From Rattus norvegicus (taxonomy: Eukaryota > Chordata > Mammalia > Rodentia > Muridae), in contig NC_086036.1 in the NCBI RefSeq assembly GCF_036323735.1, forward strand, positions 43,833,550 through 43,897,549: a DNA stretch of 64,000 nt, read 5' to 3'. The number at the start of each line of letters is the position of its first letter. The stretch's first letter is position 1. A program made the position numbers and the translations under genes. The notes under the pieces were generated by a model. That model made no database searches and was not told the DNA's origin. It saw only the letters and a list, made by a program, of their open reading frames with translations. Below are positions 35,100 to 48,471 of the stretch, piece after piece.

Positions 35100-36232
35100 G
35101 ATAGTGACATGTTTCTGCTGAAGATAAATTGCATTTACTTATGTTACCCAACACAGAGAAATCAAGCTGCTGCCAGGTAGAAGTTTCATCCTTACTAATT
35201 AACAGTCATTGTATTGGAAGGTATATTCCATGCTATTGAAGGAACTATGTATTCATCAATATCTCTCAGCTATTAATCTTGTAACCTACAATAGCAACCT
35301 ACCTGGAATGCATATTGGTGCCACTGTGGCACAAATGTGGGAGTGACCAATAACTCTATAATTAGATTTAACATCTGCTATGTGAGATAGGACCGATGCC
35401 TAATACTGCTAAAATCATCAAGGATGTTTAAGAATGGATAGGTCATGGACCTAAAGGAAAATCTACTAATATTATTCTGCTAAGGGGACATAGCAATAAA
35501 ATAACTCCTAATGATATATCTTCAGTCACTCAATCAACTCATATCAGAAAAACTTCTGATAAATGCACATTAATATGGAGCCCAAAAACTGGACCATGTA
35601 CAGAGGGATGGACTTTGCATTAGTCTGCATTAAATGGGACTTAGTTAAATTCCTATTATTAAGGCTCCGGAATCTATGTGGAATAGGAGCTATGAAGATT
35701 GGAAGAGCAATAAATGGTACAGGACTCTAAGAAAACAGTATCTTACACATACACAGACCATTACACAGAGAATCACAAGACTGGCTCAGGTTCAAGACAA
35801 ATAGACTACTAGCATTGAGATGAGAAATTGGATATGGGCTTATAGTCCTAACCAAAAAGTTATGTGTAGAGTGAAAAGGGATAATCAGTGGAGTGGCACT
35901 GGGTATATCAACCACAGTCCACAGCAAGCTCCAAACCTCAGAAAGGTTGGCCAACTCAACACAAAATGGGTGTTCTTTTTCATGGCCCTTTTTGATGGTT
36001 TTCTTTTGTTTCAGTACCATTTGTTTTATTGTCTTTGCTTGTTAGTTTTGATTTTCATATGTAGTGAGGGAGATTTACTTTTGTTGCTTTTGTTGTTTTA
36101 GAGAGAGAAAATATAAGGTTGAGTGGGAAATAAATGGGAAGCACTTGAGGAGCAGAAAGATATGATCAGAATATATTGCCAGAAAGCTTTAATTAATAAT
36201 ACCAATCAAAATAATTTAAAAAATAAAAATGA
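35100..36232 (+). mobile_element. Ancient LINE-1 3' UTR (Lx7-Lx9-like)
   Basis: Strongly diverged plus-strand 3' UTR, recognised by ordered blocks: GGACCTAAAGGAAAATCTAC and TATTATTCTGCTAAGGGGAC near 35445-35490, AATAAAATAACTCCTAATGA at 35495, GTCCTAACCAAAAAGTTATG near 35845, ATATCAACCACAGTCCACAG near 35905, and an end with GAGCAGAAAGATATGATCAG, AGAATATATTG and an A-rich tail at 36195-36232. The exact subfamily is uncertain. Confidence 0.65.
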
Positions 36233-37634
36233 AATGTTATGTAACTCAGCTCTAGAGACATATTGCCAGATTAGTGCTGGGTGACAGGCAGGGACCTGCA
36301 GCTTTCTTAGGGATCGATCCCCATACACCATTCAAACAGCACTGTCTAGGAGTGTTTGATAATTTAGTGTATATAATTTGTATTCTCACAGTAATGGGAA
36401 TGTGGTCCATTGTTTCACCTAAAGTTTTATGCTTGCATCAATAAACCATTCATAATAAAACTACTGATGTGGAGTAAGGAAATAACTTAAACTAGAGAAT
36501 TCTGTGACCAATCTCAGGAACTAAAAGGGCAAACGTTCACTGTGTTCTGCCAGAACTAGTTTCAACCTCTAATAATTTGACAAGAAAAAAATCATTCACC
36601 TTCAGTTTTCTTTCTTTCTTTCTTTTCATAGTACATCATGGCATGAAATGTCTTCTACAAACAACATAATGGATTCTCACAGGAGCACTCTAACAAGCCT
36701 AAGTGATTTGGATCTAGGGTAGACTATGTAATTTGATTGGACACATTAGTAGAACACAAACACTTCTTCCCTGAATTGGATTGTTAATTTTATAGGCTGA
36801 CTTGAGGAGAGTTTGCTGTGTGCTTTGTATATACTTTGTACTTCAGGAAAAATTAAACGAGCAAGTTTCATTTCACTGGCATTAGCCAAAGGTCAGACGT
36901 CATGCTACTTTTAAGAAGTGAATTGCACACATCCATTTATTCTCACACATCATCCTGTGTTTTGCCAGGGATCCAGAATGATGGCCTTAGGGCATTAGAA
37001 TTCACATGAAACAAAAAATGAAAGGAGCTAAAATATATGTTTTATGTCGAATCAAAATTGATCAAGACAAATTAGGTAACTCTCCAAATTCCTGTAACAA
37101 AATCTGTTTCCACACTTTAGATCATCTTCTGTGTTTCATTAGATGTTTATGAGGTTTGGAGGTGTTTAATCTGCTGCTATTGTACCACTACTGAACACGA
37201 TGTCTGGCCAGTGGAGGTCTGAGATAAATATCGCTTGTCCCATTTTCATGCCACACTGAGGCAGCTTGTTCTTAGTGTCACTAAGTGACCCCTGTGTTGG
37301 GACCTCATGCAACAGTAATTGCCTCAGGAGTTCTAATTGGAAACCAACTACTACTTTTTTTCAATTTCTTTCTTGTCACTGCAGTAAGGTATTCTACCAC
37401 TTGAATATAACAGTTTAAATTTTCACATCACATCAGCAACTTGCATAGTTTTTCTAGTGACATCTGTGGTGCTGAAGGAATTGAGAGCAAGGTTCTAATC
37501 TCTTTCGAGGCTTGGCTGTTCCTGTTATGGAGTGATTCTTGTTTTGTCTAGTGACGTTTACTCCAGTTTGTTGTAAGCATCATCATCTTATCTGTGCACA
37601 TCTAACTGTATTTTCATATCTATACAATAACAGC
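36233..37634. other. Unique non-coding DNA
   Basis: A short (TTTC)n run at 36608-36625. No gene or other repeat recognised. Confidence 0.45.
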
Positions 37635-37726
37635 TCCCTCTCTCCCCCTTCCCCCTCCCTCCCCCTCCCCCTCTCTGTCTCTGTCTCTCTGTCTCTTTCT
37701 GCTCTGTCTCTCTCTGTGTGTCTCTG

Positions 37727-37770
<44 letters not shown>

Positions 37771-37786
37771 CCTCTCTCTCTCTCTC
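37635..37786. repeat. Pyrimidine tract, (CT)n / (CTGTCT)n
   Basis: Long CT-rich run on the plus strand with CTGTCT and CCCT variants. Confidence 0.96.
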
Positions 37787-40700
37787 GTACTGTTTTACTG
37801 CTTTCTCTCATTCCCCAGGAAAGAGAAGAATATTTAATAGCATGCAAGCCATAAACTTACAAATAAATACATAAAAGGCATCACAGTCCTCCAAATTGCT
37901 ACTAATGAGTATTACTAAGGGCTACAACATCCTGGAAGCTTCATCAAGCTGGATTAACTGACAAACCTCAACCCAACTTTTAAGGCCCTGGGCTGATTAT
38001 CTTTACTTTGTTATGTATATAAAATGAAACCACTTACCTAGTAAACTTTGTTAATGAGCTTCGTAAGAAACAGGGTAAAGAAATTCTAGCTATTTGCTGA
38101 TAAATATGTTATTCAGAATACCTATCTCAACAAAATAATTTAAAGCAATATGTGGAACATTTCAAAATGTTTTCTTAAATGAAAAATTACTGTGATATGG
38201 TAGTAATGGATCACTAGGATTAAAAATTTAAGAACAATGTGCGATTTCTTATTAAATCTCTTTTCAACTGAATGGCACTTGCTGCTCCTACAAAAAAAAA
38301 AAAACAAAAAAAAAACAAAAAAACAAAAAACCCCTCAGATTTGTTTGGGGAAAAAATGAGATCAGAAAGAATTGAAATTAGCAATGGTACATTCTAATAA
38401 AAACAAGTGAGTTAAGTTCCCAAGCTAGGTCCTCCTCGTGTGATATTAGAAGCTCACAGTCAGGCTGCAATCTTAGCTAGTCTCAGATTTAAGTGTCCTA
38501 AATTTGTAGTCACAGACATTAAATGACAGACACAAACATCCCTCCACCCCTTGCCAACATTCTCCTAGTTGTTTAATGAATATTCTCTTCATACAGAATG
38601 ACCTAATATGGAGCAAGCAGACCATCATGGCAGCATAAAGGAACAACTCAAACAACTGAGGCATGTCTAAGATGTCAGATCCTTCCACATAGAGATAAGA
38701 AGTTAAAAATGACTGCTTTGACGTGAAAGAAAACAAAACCTAAATGATATGACCTGCAGGAAATTATACAGCAGAATTATGGTAGTAATAATGAATCCTA
38801 AAGACGATGGGAACATTATAGTAATCAAAACTAAGAAATCACTGAATGAATTTAAAAGACATATTAAGGTAAGTATATCTGGATGACTATTCAGACAGGG
38901 TTGGTGAGCAGGCAGTATAAATGAGCAAAAAGAGTAAAAGCATATAGCTCTACATAAATGGAATAAAAGCTACTTTGAAATGTCGGATGTAATATTAATC
39001 TGAATCCAAGAAAGGAAAGAAGATATAAGAATTGGCTGTTATTTGAAGAATATAATAAAATATCCATAGTTACATATTGAAAATGAATCTCCAAATAAGT
39101 AGAAAAAACAGTTTATTCATGTATCATAATTGGATAGCAAAAACAAAAGTTTGGGATCACATTTAAAATGATCTGAGGAAAAAAAAGTAGATTATTTTTG
39201 AGAGAAAGACATTGGAAGGAGTATACAATGGTAAATTATTATCTTAAAGTTATAGGAAGAAAGGATCTGAGAATATGTAAGTTTATACCCAGTTGAGCCA
39301 TCCTTTAAGTATGACAGTAAGATATTACTTTTTAACAAAAAACTGAAATATTTTACAACTTGGAAAAGAAAATGGAAATGATTTATAGTATATTTAAAGA
39401 ACGAAATGTAAACCCACAAGAGAGTATGACATGTAAAAGACTATGAGAAAGTTAGGTTCAAATGTGGACAAAGGCATTAGAAAATAAAATGAAAATGATA
39501 ATTTGGGGGGTTTTAATTATTTGTGTCATTGAGGGTTTCTTTTTGTAATTAATTTTTCATAATAAAATATTCTAATATGATTCAAGTGCCTTGGGAATAG
39601 GTAGACCAGATAGATCAAGCTATTGATAGCACAGTCTAGTAATATTTAACAGCTTCATGGATAAAGATGCTTCTTCTCAAGAAAAGTTGTCTTTTAAAAG
39701 CCTGTTGTGTATACAAAATACCATGAAAGAGGTTCCTGAACAATCTTCCTGATCCTGTTGACTGGCACCAAGGAAGCTATGTCCCCATTTTCACTTAAGA
39801 CAGCCAAAGTCAAGTAGATATTTACTTTCCCTCAACTGTAATGAGACATGACAGTGAAATACAGCTTAAAACCTAGCAGAATCAGACAATTCCAGCATGG
39901 ATCTGTTGAGAAGGAGAGCCAAGACTCCCTAATTTGAAGCCAGTCAAACGCAGATCCAATTTCTGGTGATTTGTCGGGATGCAATTTTTTACTCTCAAGA
40001 CCCTTTTATACTGAAGAAAGTTGCTTTAGCATTTTCTCTCTTATTTGCAGTTTCTCTCTTGCTTCTCCTTATTTACAGTGTCTTTTCTTGGGGACTTACA
40101 TTTCCAAAGGGTTAAGAGTTCTTGACCATCATAATGGGTTGCATGGCCTCAGGCAATCACTCCTGACCATGAGGTAAAGAGCTAACTGGGAAGGCTACAG
40201 GATCTGGAATCCTCAAATTCCACCTCCACTGACAGACTTCTTCCAACAAAGCTGTGTTTTGTAACCCTTCCCAAACAAGTCTACAATCCGGCAACTAGTT
40301 GTTCAAACACATCAGCCAATTAAAACCACCATCAATTAAACGTTATATGTGACAGCCTGCTATAAAGCAACATGGAACAAACAAAAATATGTATATAAAT
40401 GTTTATAAAATAAAAAATTTACTGATAAACTATAAAGAAAATTATTATAAAACAATTCAGTTATATACATATAATTTTACTATTTATTAAAGATGAAATC
40501 AAATTCCATTATCAATGAGATGGATTGTTTTACATAAAGTATTAAACCTTGGCTGAGTATTTAATGGTATATGTTGTAAATCATCTTCTGTATTCCTCTT
40601 AGTTGATCAATATTTTAAATTTGCAACTGCCAATGCTGAGAATGTCACTATGGATAAAGACATAGTACAAAATGGCACAATTATGTTTAGAATTACCTCA

Positions 40701-42195
40701 GAAACTGCCTTAATCTCACATCAAAGTTCATTTGACTGTTGGTTTTTGATAACATTTGCACCCTAAGTAGCCATTTTTAAAGACAAATATTCTTACAAAT
40801 CATAATGCAAAGGCACACTAATTTTGTACACACATGGTTAGGAACTATGGTAGAAAAAAATTGAAAGTCTGTCTTCTATAACAAAATATTATATATCTGT
40901 AAGAGCAGAAATGATAAATGTATGGGAAGAACACTGCAATTAATAACATATAAAACTCTCAAATATTAGCTGAGTTTCTTTTAGGCAGATTTCATTGAAG
41001 TTGTAAACCTTGAGAGCCTGTACCATGTAAAGCACTTAACACACGTTGTGAGTTTAGAACTGAAGATATGGTGAAGTTACATGATGCAACATGGGGCAGC
41101 ACTGGCAGAAACAATTGGGTTCATTCGTTGCATACTTGATTTGAATTAAGCTTGGTCACTATATTCAGAAACTTTTTAGTGTTTCCAAACCTTTCTGAAA
41201 CCTCGTTTTCAGTTAGGATCTGATATTTAGCACAGTGTAAGATCTAGCTGAAGTGATAAGTACATGATTATATGCATGAGACAGAGCAAGACACTCCCTA
41301 AAAATATATCTTCACTTGATAATCTGCAAATATAAGGAGAAGGAAAAACATAGATGTACATCAATAAATAAAAGATACAAAATAAAATTATATATTCCAA
41401 TATTCTAGTTATGGTGTTATATAAAATGCTTTACTGAAAGACAGTTTTAAAATGCATACATGTGCATACTGAACATGAGAATTGTATCCATAAAACCACA
41501 AAGCTTAAAAGCAAGAGAGTACAAATATCCTACATACATATTAGTCAAAAGAAATGGATTACATGTACGCAAAAGAGATAAAATGGACTTCCAGGTTATA
41601 AATGTATTATGACAAAGAACTTGACTGAGTAACAACATATTTTATATTCACTCTGGGTTATATGTTGAGGGCCAGCTCTGGTTCTTTGTTCCCCTACCTT
41701 CGACAGGATTTCCAGGTTCCACACTGGTATGGAAGGGTGAAGCAGAGGCCAGGGTGGGGGTGGGGTATCCAAGATTCAGCTCCAGCTGGGAGTGAGTGCT
41801 GGAATGACAGGGAGGAGAGGATCAAAGGGTAGGGAAGAAGATCTTCTCTGTGGTTTTAATAAGACAGCTCTCCTAGAGGATCTTCAGTGAAACATCATAT
41901 GCACATATACTTTACTAAAACTGGACAAAGGCTATATATGATCCTTGGAGAGTGAGCAGGTGTTTTCAGAGTGAATGGAAAATCATTAGCTGGAGTTTAA
42001 AGTTCTGTGAATGCCTCATTTGTATGGAGAGGCATTCTAGGAATCCCAGGTACTTGCTGGGGAGAAGAAATTCAACTTGGATGTCTGCCAAGGACAGTGT
42101 GGTCTTCCTCAGTAGAATATTGGAGTCTAAACAAGGGCAGGCACTGCTGGAAAAGGAAGTCCTCCATTTTGCTCAGAGCTAAGAGGAGCTATTCA
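37787..42195. other. Mostly unique DNA with an unclassified repeat-like block
   Basis: AT-rich and without recognised genes. An A-rich stretch lies at 38290-38333. The GC-richer block 41650-42195 (CCTTCGACAGGATTTCCAGG, TTTTGCTCAGAGCTAAGAGG) looks like a rodent medium-reiteration repeat (RMER1-like?), but I cannot confirm the family. Near 40240-40340 is another block that resembles dispersed rodent DNA but stays unclassified. Confidence 0.4.
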
Positions 42196-42204
42196 GACAC
42201 GACA

Positions 42205-42400
42205 GACTGTGACCTTAAGTGCCCACCCACTACTGCTTCAGCACCCTAGCATCCCTCTACCCTGGGTCATCTTGTGTTGCCCAATAAGGCAATCCTCTGC
42301 TACATATCAAGCTGGAGCCATGGATCTCCCCTGTGTATTTTTTGGTTGTTGGTTTAGTCCATGGGATGGTTGTTATCGTTGGTTAACCTATACCCAACAT
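42205..42400 (-). mobile_element. LINE-1 3' UTR fragment
   Basis: Antisense L1 3' UTR blocks: CACCCTAGCATCCCTCTACC, AAGGCAATCCTCTGCTACAT, AAGCTGGAGCCATGGATCTC and TTTGGTTGTTGGTTTAGTCC. It is short and lacks the 3' terminus. Confidence 0.75.
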
Positions 42401-42803
42401 AAGGTATACAGCCTGAATATGATCTTCTTGGTGTACCTTCACCCTCAAGTTTCTTTCCTTCTTAAAAATACAATGAACTGAAGGTTATGACTCATAAGGC
42501 GAGAGGGTTAGATGTCAGTCCGTTTGCATAAGATGAATCGATCTATATGACTTGCTTTTAAATGATGGTTTTCTAAGTGCACTGCACAAAATGTGTGAAG
42601 TTATCACCTACCTTAAGGAATTAAAAAGCAATTTTGGGACCTGACACTGATGAAAGGGTTTATGAAGCTGGCTCCGATTGAATTTCATTGTATCATACTA
42701 AATAGCATTATCACATTGGAGTGAGAACCAGATAGGATTGGGAATATCAGTGTTCTTGATAACATAAAAAGAGACATACTTTGCTGTTTCAAAGAGTGCT
42801 GCC

Positions 42804-42900
42804 GGGGCTGGGGATTTAGCTCAGTGGTAGAGCGCTTACCTAGGAAGCGCAAGGCCCTGGGTTCGGTCCCCAGCTCCGAAAAAAAGAACCAAAAAAAAAA
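42804..42900 (+). mobile_element. ID SINE (BC1-derived)
   Basis: Complete ID with intact A box (TAGCTCAGTGGTAGAGC) and B box (GGTTCGGTCCC) and a tail of the A7-GAACC-A type. Flanked by AGTGCTGCC at 42795-42803 and 42901-42909, a perfect 9-bp duplication next to the A tail. It differs from the copy at 4669 at only a base or two outside the tail, so both belong to the same young rat subfamily. Confidence 0.96.
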
Positions 42901-42909
42901 AGTGCTGCC

Positions 42910-43616
42910 TAGCAAGCCTATATCCGGTGAGCCATCTATAACTTCCTCAATTTTTACTTATACAAGGTAGAAGGAAAATTATAATAATAAGGTTCAACCT
43001 CATGAAATAATTGGAAAAGAACATAGAAATGTTTAAAACTCTCTGGGCTTAGATGGACTGATAAATAGAGGAATATGTTAGAACAGAATGGAATGAAATT
43101 TCCAGAAGTTTAGAAGTAGATAGAAGAAGCAGCTTACAGAGGAAACATTTGAGACCGTCCATGTTGACATCTGTATTCTAGCCTTTGGACAGATGAGACA
43201 AAAGGTCTCAAATTCACAGAGCTTACTAAGTTATTGTCACTATTCCTAAATGATGAGGTGTAAGATGTTAATAAAAGAAACTTCAGAGAATCAGGTCAAA
43301 GACCAAAGATGTTGAAAACATTTGAAAGAGAGATAAAATAGGGGGGAAAAGGTATGCCATTTAATCTGGCAAGGAAAGCCAGGCAGAAATACTTAGTCTG
43401 ATACTGGACTACCTTTGATGGCCCCAAAAGAGAGCATTGTTAGAGTAGATCAATCACTTCATAGAGAGTAGTTATCGGTAGTTGTTTGCATAGCAATCAT
43501 ATTATAATCAAAAAATAAAGTCAAGAAAAGGCAAATTAAGCATAACTTTTGAAAGAAACATAGCAATGCAAGTTTTTGAGTTGTCTCTCAAGAAAAAAGA
43601 AAACACCCACTCTAAT
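42910..43616. other. Unique non-coding DNA
   Basis: Nothing recognised. Confidence 0.4.
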
Positions 43617-43633
43617 GAAAGGCAGTAATTCTT

Positions 43634-44644
43634 TTTTAAATTTTAATTTAAATTTTTTTTATTTATTCATCTTACATCCCATTCACTGCTACCCTCCAGA
43701 TCACACCCTACTACAATCCTTCCCCCAACTTCCCTCCCTTCTTCTCCAAGTGGGGAGTCACCTAGGTAACCTCCACCCTGGCACTTCAAATCTCTGCGAG
43801 GCCAGACAATGTAGCCCAGCTAGAAGAACATATCCCCATATAGACAACAGCTTTTGGGATAACCACTGTTCAGGTTGTTCTGGACTCACATGAAGACCTA
43901 GCTGCACATCTGCTACATATGTGTAGGGAGACCTTGGTCTAGCTCTGTTTTTTTTTTTTTTTCTTTTTTGGTTGGTGGTTGAGTCTCTGAGAGTCCCAAA
44001 GGTCCAGCTTAGTTAACTCTGTTGGTGTTCCTATAGAGTTCCTATCCCCTTTGGGGTTTGAAATCCTTCCTGCTTTTCTTTCATAAATGTCCCCAAGCCC
44101 CATCCACTGTTTGTCTGTATCTGTCTGAGTCAGCCGCTGTACAGCCTCTCAGAGAACAACTTGCTCCTGTCTGAAAGAATAACAAATGTTCTTAATACAC
44201 TTAAGGATTGGTGCTTGACCATGGGACGGGTCTCAATTTGGGCCTGTTATTGGTTGACTATTCTACTCAGTCTCTGCACCATTCTCCTTGCCAGCGTTTC
44301 TTGTAGACATGATAAATTTTGGGTTGAAAGTTTTGTGGGTGGATTGGTGTCCCTATTACTTCACTGTGGTTGCTGCCTAGCTACAGGAGGTAGCCTCTTC
44401 CACTTCTATTTCCCCAGTGCAGTGAGTCACAGGCAAGGTCATCTCACTGATTCTTGGGTGCCTCACTTATCCCAGGTCTCTGCCTCATCCTGGAGATGCC
44501 TCTCTCTCCTCACTCCTGTCAGTTTCAGATTTCAATTAATTTTCATGGCCATCTAGCCATTTCTCCTGTTCTTCCCCACACCTGATTCTGAAACCCCCAT
44601 TTACCTCTTCATATCCCCTACTTTCCATTTCCCTCCCTCCATCT
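43634..44644 (-). mobile_element. Lx-type LINE-1 3' UTR insertion with TSD
   Basis: T-rich start (43634-43672) followed by Lx 3' UTR antisense: GCCAGACAATGTAGCCCAGC, AACAGCTTTTGGGATAACC, AGACCTAGCTGCACATCTGC, GTCTCTGAGAGTCCCAAAGG, GGTGCTTGACCATGGGACGG and CCTCATCCTGGAGATGCC. The element is truncated within the 3' UTR. It is bounded by a 17-bp duplication (43617-43633 and 44645-44661, one C/T difference), which fixes its limits. Confidence 0.9.
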
Positions 44645-44661
44645 GAAAGGTAGTAATTCTT

Positions 44662-45976
44662 ATTGCCTATGATAAATCTAGACAGAAGCAATTATAAAAG
44701 TTACCACTAATCCAATTTGTTAAATTTCTAAGTAAATATTGTGACATTAAAATAACGTAAAACCCCAAAATGTATAAAATTGGTTTGTATGATCTTACAA
44801 CCTGGAATAGTTAGAAAGAAAATTAATTATTTTCTGTTACTACATATGCCTACTAATACAGTAGCAGGAAAGAAATCATCATATTGAATATGAAGAAGCA
44901 AGAGAAATAATAGCATAAAAATGAATGATAAAGATAAAGGCAAATATAAATGCTAGGAATTTACTATATGTGTATATGCTATATAATATATACTAATTAC
45001 ATATAAACATTACATACTATATGGGTTTATTAAAGAGATTATAAGAAAGGATACTATAAATTCAGTTTTAGACTCCTAACAAAGCCAACCAAACAGAAAG
45101 GCATATCAAGGATAGACATTCAAAAATTTAAAAAAACAAGGAAATCAATAAAAATAGAGATAAAAATATTGATATCATTTTAAACTTTAACATAGGTATT
45201 TGAAAATAATGGTTCCAACTGCATTTTGATAGCTTAATAAATATTGATAGTATTTATAAATCCTCAGGTACCTAATTATATAGCTTCATAGTGCATGAAA
45301 GAAAACATCAGTAGTATCTTATGTAAAAATCAACAAAATTATTCTCAAATTCAAATATTTACCATAATTTTTCAATATTTGGAGAAGAATAGATAATAGC
45401 TAATAGTGCATAAAACACTGGAACAACACTATTACTGAAGTCAGGCTGGTGGAATAAAGATGACTTAGGAAAATGACTGTACCCTGTCTGTGGTCAGAAT
45501 TTGCCTAACACACCTTTTTGCTGCCCTTATATTTTAGTTCAACTCTGATAAATCATTCAAAATTAATTTTTGAAAGAGAACAATTATACCATTTCTGTAT
45601 TTACACTGAAAAAATTTATATTGTGCATAATGCTTTTGCTAGGCTTTAGAAAGCATCATATATATGATATATTAAATATATTTGATATGTTGTAGATCAA
45701 ATATAATAGAACATATATCATTCTTCTTATACTGTAAATGCTACATTGTACATAATACACATCATATACCATTTATATTATATATACTTTATTATTTATA
45801 TGTTATGTATTGCATTATACATTATACATGATGTTTCATGTTACATGTTGTATGTTGTATATTATTCCATATGCAATACATCATATAATATAAATTACAT
45901 GTGTATATATATACAACATTATGACTTTCTCTTCTTCCTTTACTTCTCCATTTCTTTTCTCCTTTTATTTCTTTTG
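44662..45976. other. AT-rich DNA with degenerate TA/CATA repeats
   Basis: 44662-45640 is AT-rich with nothing recognised. 45655-45915 is dense in TATA, ATAC and CATA words and looks like a decayed dinucleotide or tetranucleotide repeat. The 79-codon frame there (45746-45985) is an artefact of the repeat. Confidence 0.6.
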
Positions 45977-45991
45977 AAAGGATAGTTTCGT

Positions 45992-47379
45992 CTCTTTTTG
46001 TTTTAATTTATTTTTTATTTGATAATTTTTATTTACATTACAAATGAAATTCACTTTCCCAGTTCCCTGTCCATAAGGCCCCTATCCCATCCTCCTCCCC
46101 CTTCTTCTACAAGGGTGTTCTCCCTCCATATCCTCCACCCCATTCCAGACTCCCTGCCCTGACATTCCGCTACAAAGGAGAGTCCAGCCTTTGCTGAACC
46201 AAGGGCTTCTCCTCCCACTAGTGACAAACAAGGCCTTCCTCTGCATATGTAGCTGGAGCCATGGGACTTCCATATGTAGTCTTTGGGTAGTGGTTTAATC
46301 CCTGGGAGCTTAGGTTAGTTGGTGCTGTTGTTCTTATGGGGTCTTCAATCTTTTCTCCTTCAATCTTTTCTCTAATTCCTCCAATAGGAAACTCCATTTG
46401 CAGTTTGATGGTTTGTTGGTAGCATTTGCTTCTGTGTGTGTCACACTCTAGCTGAGTCTCTCAGGAGACAGCTATATCAGGCTCCTGTCAGCATGTACTT
46501 CTTGGCTTCATCAATATCATCTAGGATTGGTGGCTGTGTATATATGGGCTAGATTCCTAGGTGGAGCAGGCTCTGAATGGCCATTCCTTCAGTCTCTGCC
46601 CCAAACTTTGTCTCCATATCTCCTCCTATGAATATTTTTCCCCTTTTTAAGAAGGACTGGAGTAGCCACACTCTTCTTGAGCTTCATGTGGTCTGTGGAT
46701 TGCATCTTGGGTAATTCTAGTTTTTGGGCTAATATCTACTTATCAGTGAGTGCATATCATGTTTGTTCTTTTGTGATTGGGTTACCTCACTCAGGAAGGT
46801 AGTTTCTAGTTCCATCCATTTGCCTATGAATTTCACGAAGTCATTGTTGTTGATAGCTGAGTAGTACTCCATTGTGTAGATGTACCACATTTTCTGTATC
46901 CATTCCTCTGTTGAAGGGCATCTGGGTTCTTTCCAGCTCCTGACTATTACAAATAAGGCTGCTATGAATACAGTGGAGTATGTAGCTTTATTATATGTTC
47001 GAATATCATTTGGGTATATGCTCAGGAGTGGTATAGCTGGGTCCTCCAGTAGTACAATGTGTAATTTTCTGAAGAACCTCCCAACTTGACTTCCAGAGGT
47101 GGCTATACCAGCCTGCAGTCCCACCAACAATGGAGGAGTGTTCCTCTTTCTCCACATCCTTGCCAGCATCTGTTGTCACCTGTGTTTTTGACCTTAGTCA
47201 TTCTGGCTGGTGTGAGGTGGAAACTCAGGGCTATTTTGATTCGCATTTCCCTGATGACTAAATATTGAACATTTCTTTAGGTACTTCTTAGCCACTCGAG
47301 ATTCCTCAGCTGAGAATTCCTTCTTTAGCTCTATCCTCCATTTTTAATAGGGTTATTTGGCTTTCTGGAGTCTAATATC

Positions 47380-47411
<32 letters not shown>

Positions 47412-48456
47412 GATATTAGCCCTCTATCAGATGTAGGATTGGTAAAGACCTTTTCCCAATCTGTTGGTTGCGGTTTTGTCCTATGACACTGTCCTTTGCC
47501 TTACAGAAGCTTTGAGGTCCCATTTGTGGATTCTTGATCATAGAGCATAAGCCTTTGGTGTTTTCTTCAGGAAATTTTCCCCAGTGCCCTTGTATTCTGG
47601 GCTCTTCCCCACTTTTTTTCTATTAATTTGAGTGTATCTGGTTTAATGTGGACATCTTGATCCACTTGGACTTAAGCTTTGTCCAAGATAGGAATGAATT
47701 GATTTGCATTCTTCTACATGCTGACCTCGAGTTGAAACAGCACCATTTGTTGAAAATGCAATCTTTTTCCCATCGAATGGAAAAAGGGAACATAGGTGTG
47801 GGCGTTCATTTCTGGGTCTTCAATTCTATTCCATTGATCTACTTACTTGTCTCTGTACTAATACTGTACATTTTTATGACTATTGCTCTGTAATACTGCT
47901 TGAGGTCAGGGATGGTAATTCTCCCAGAAGTTCTTTTATTGTTGAGGATAGTTTTCACTACCCTGTGTTTTCTGTTATTCCAAATGGATTTGCAAATTCT
48001 TTCTAACTCTCTGAAGAATTGAGTTGGAATTTTGATGGGGATTGCATTGAACCTGTAGATTGCTTTTGGCAAAATGGCCATCTTTACTATATTAATCCTA
48101 CCAATCCATCAGCATGGGAGGTCTTTCCATCTTCTGAGATCTTCTTCAATTTCTTTCTTCAGAGACTTGAAGTTCTTGTCATACAGATCTTTCACTTGCT
48201 TGGTTAGAGTCACACTTAGGTATTTTATGTTATTTGTGACTATTGTGAAGGATGTCTTTTCTCTTATTTCTTTCTCAGCCAGTTTATCCTTTGAGTAGAG
48301 GAAGTATTGTTTGAGTTAATTTTTATACCCAGCCTCTTTGCTGAAGTTGTTTATCAGGCTTAGTAGTCTTCTGTTGGAAATTTTGGGGTCACTTAAGTAT
48401 AATATATCATCTGCAAATAGTGATATTTTGAATTCTTCCTTTCCAATTTGTATCCA
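45992..48456 (-). mobile_element. LINE-1, 5'-truncated (ORF2 C-terminus + 3' UTR)
   Basis: T-rich 3' terminus at 45992-46030, 3' UTR to about 46728, then ORF2 from its end (46729, LISRY) back to the RT catalytic block near 48405-48435. The longest open piece, 46729-47169, encodes the C-terminal 146 residues, including a TMEYYSAI motif. The rest is frameshifted. Flanked by a 15-bp duplication with three transitions (45977-45991 and 48457-48471), so it is older than the copy at 9.1-11.6 kb. A TA expansion forms a palindrome inside it at 47373-47418. Confidence 0.92.
47373..47418. repeat. AT-rich near-perfect palindrome
   Basis: Two 23-bp arms without a spacer pair at 22 of 23 positions. The outer arms are TAATATCA and its complement and the centre is TA repeats. 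Capable of hairpin or cruciform formation. Confidence 0.95.
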
Positions 48457-48471
48457 AAAGGGTAGTTTTAT

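Noticed and set aside
38850..38875. Donor-like AAGGTAAGTATA
   Set aside because: No convincing acceptor or pyrimidine tract upstream within normal exon length.
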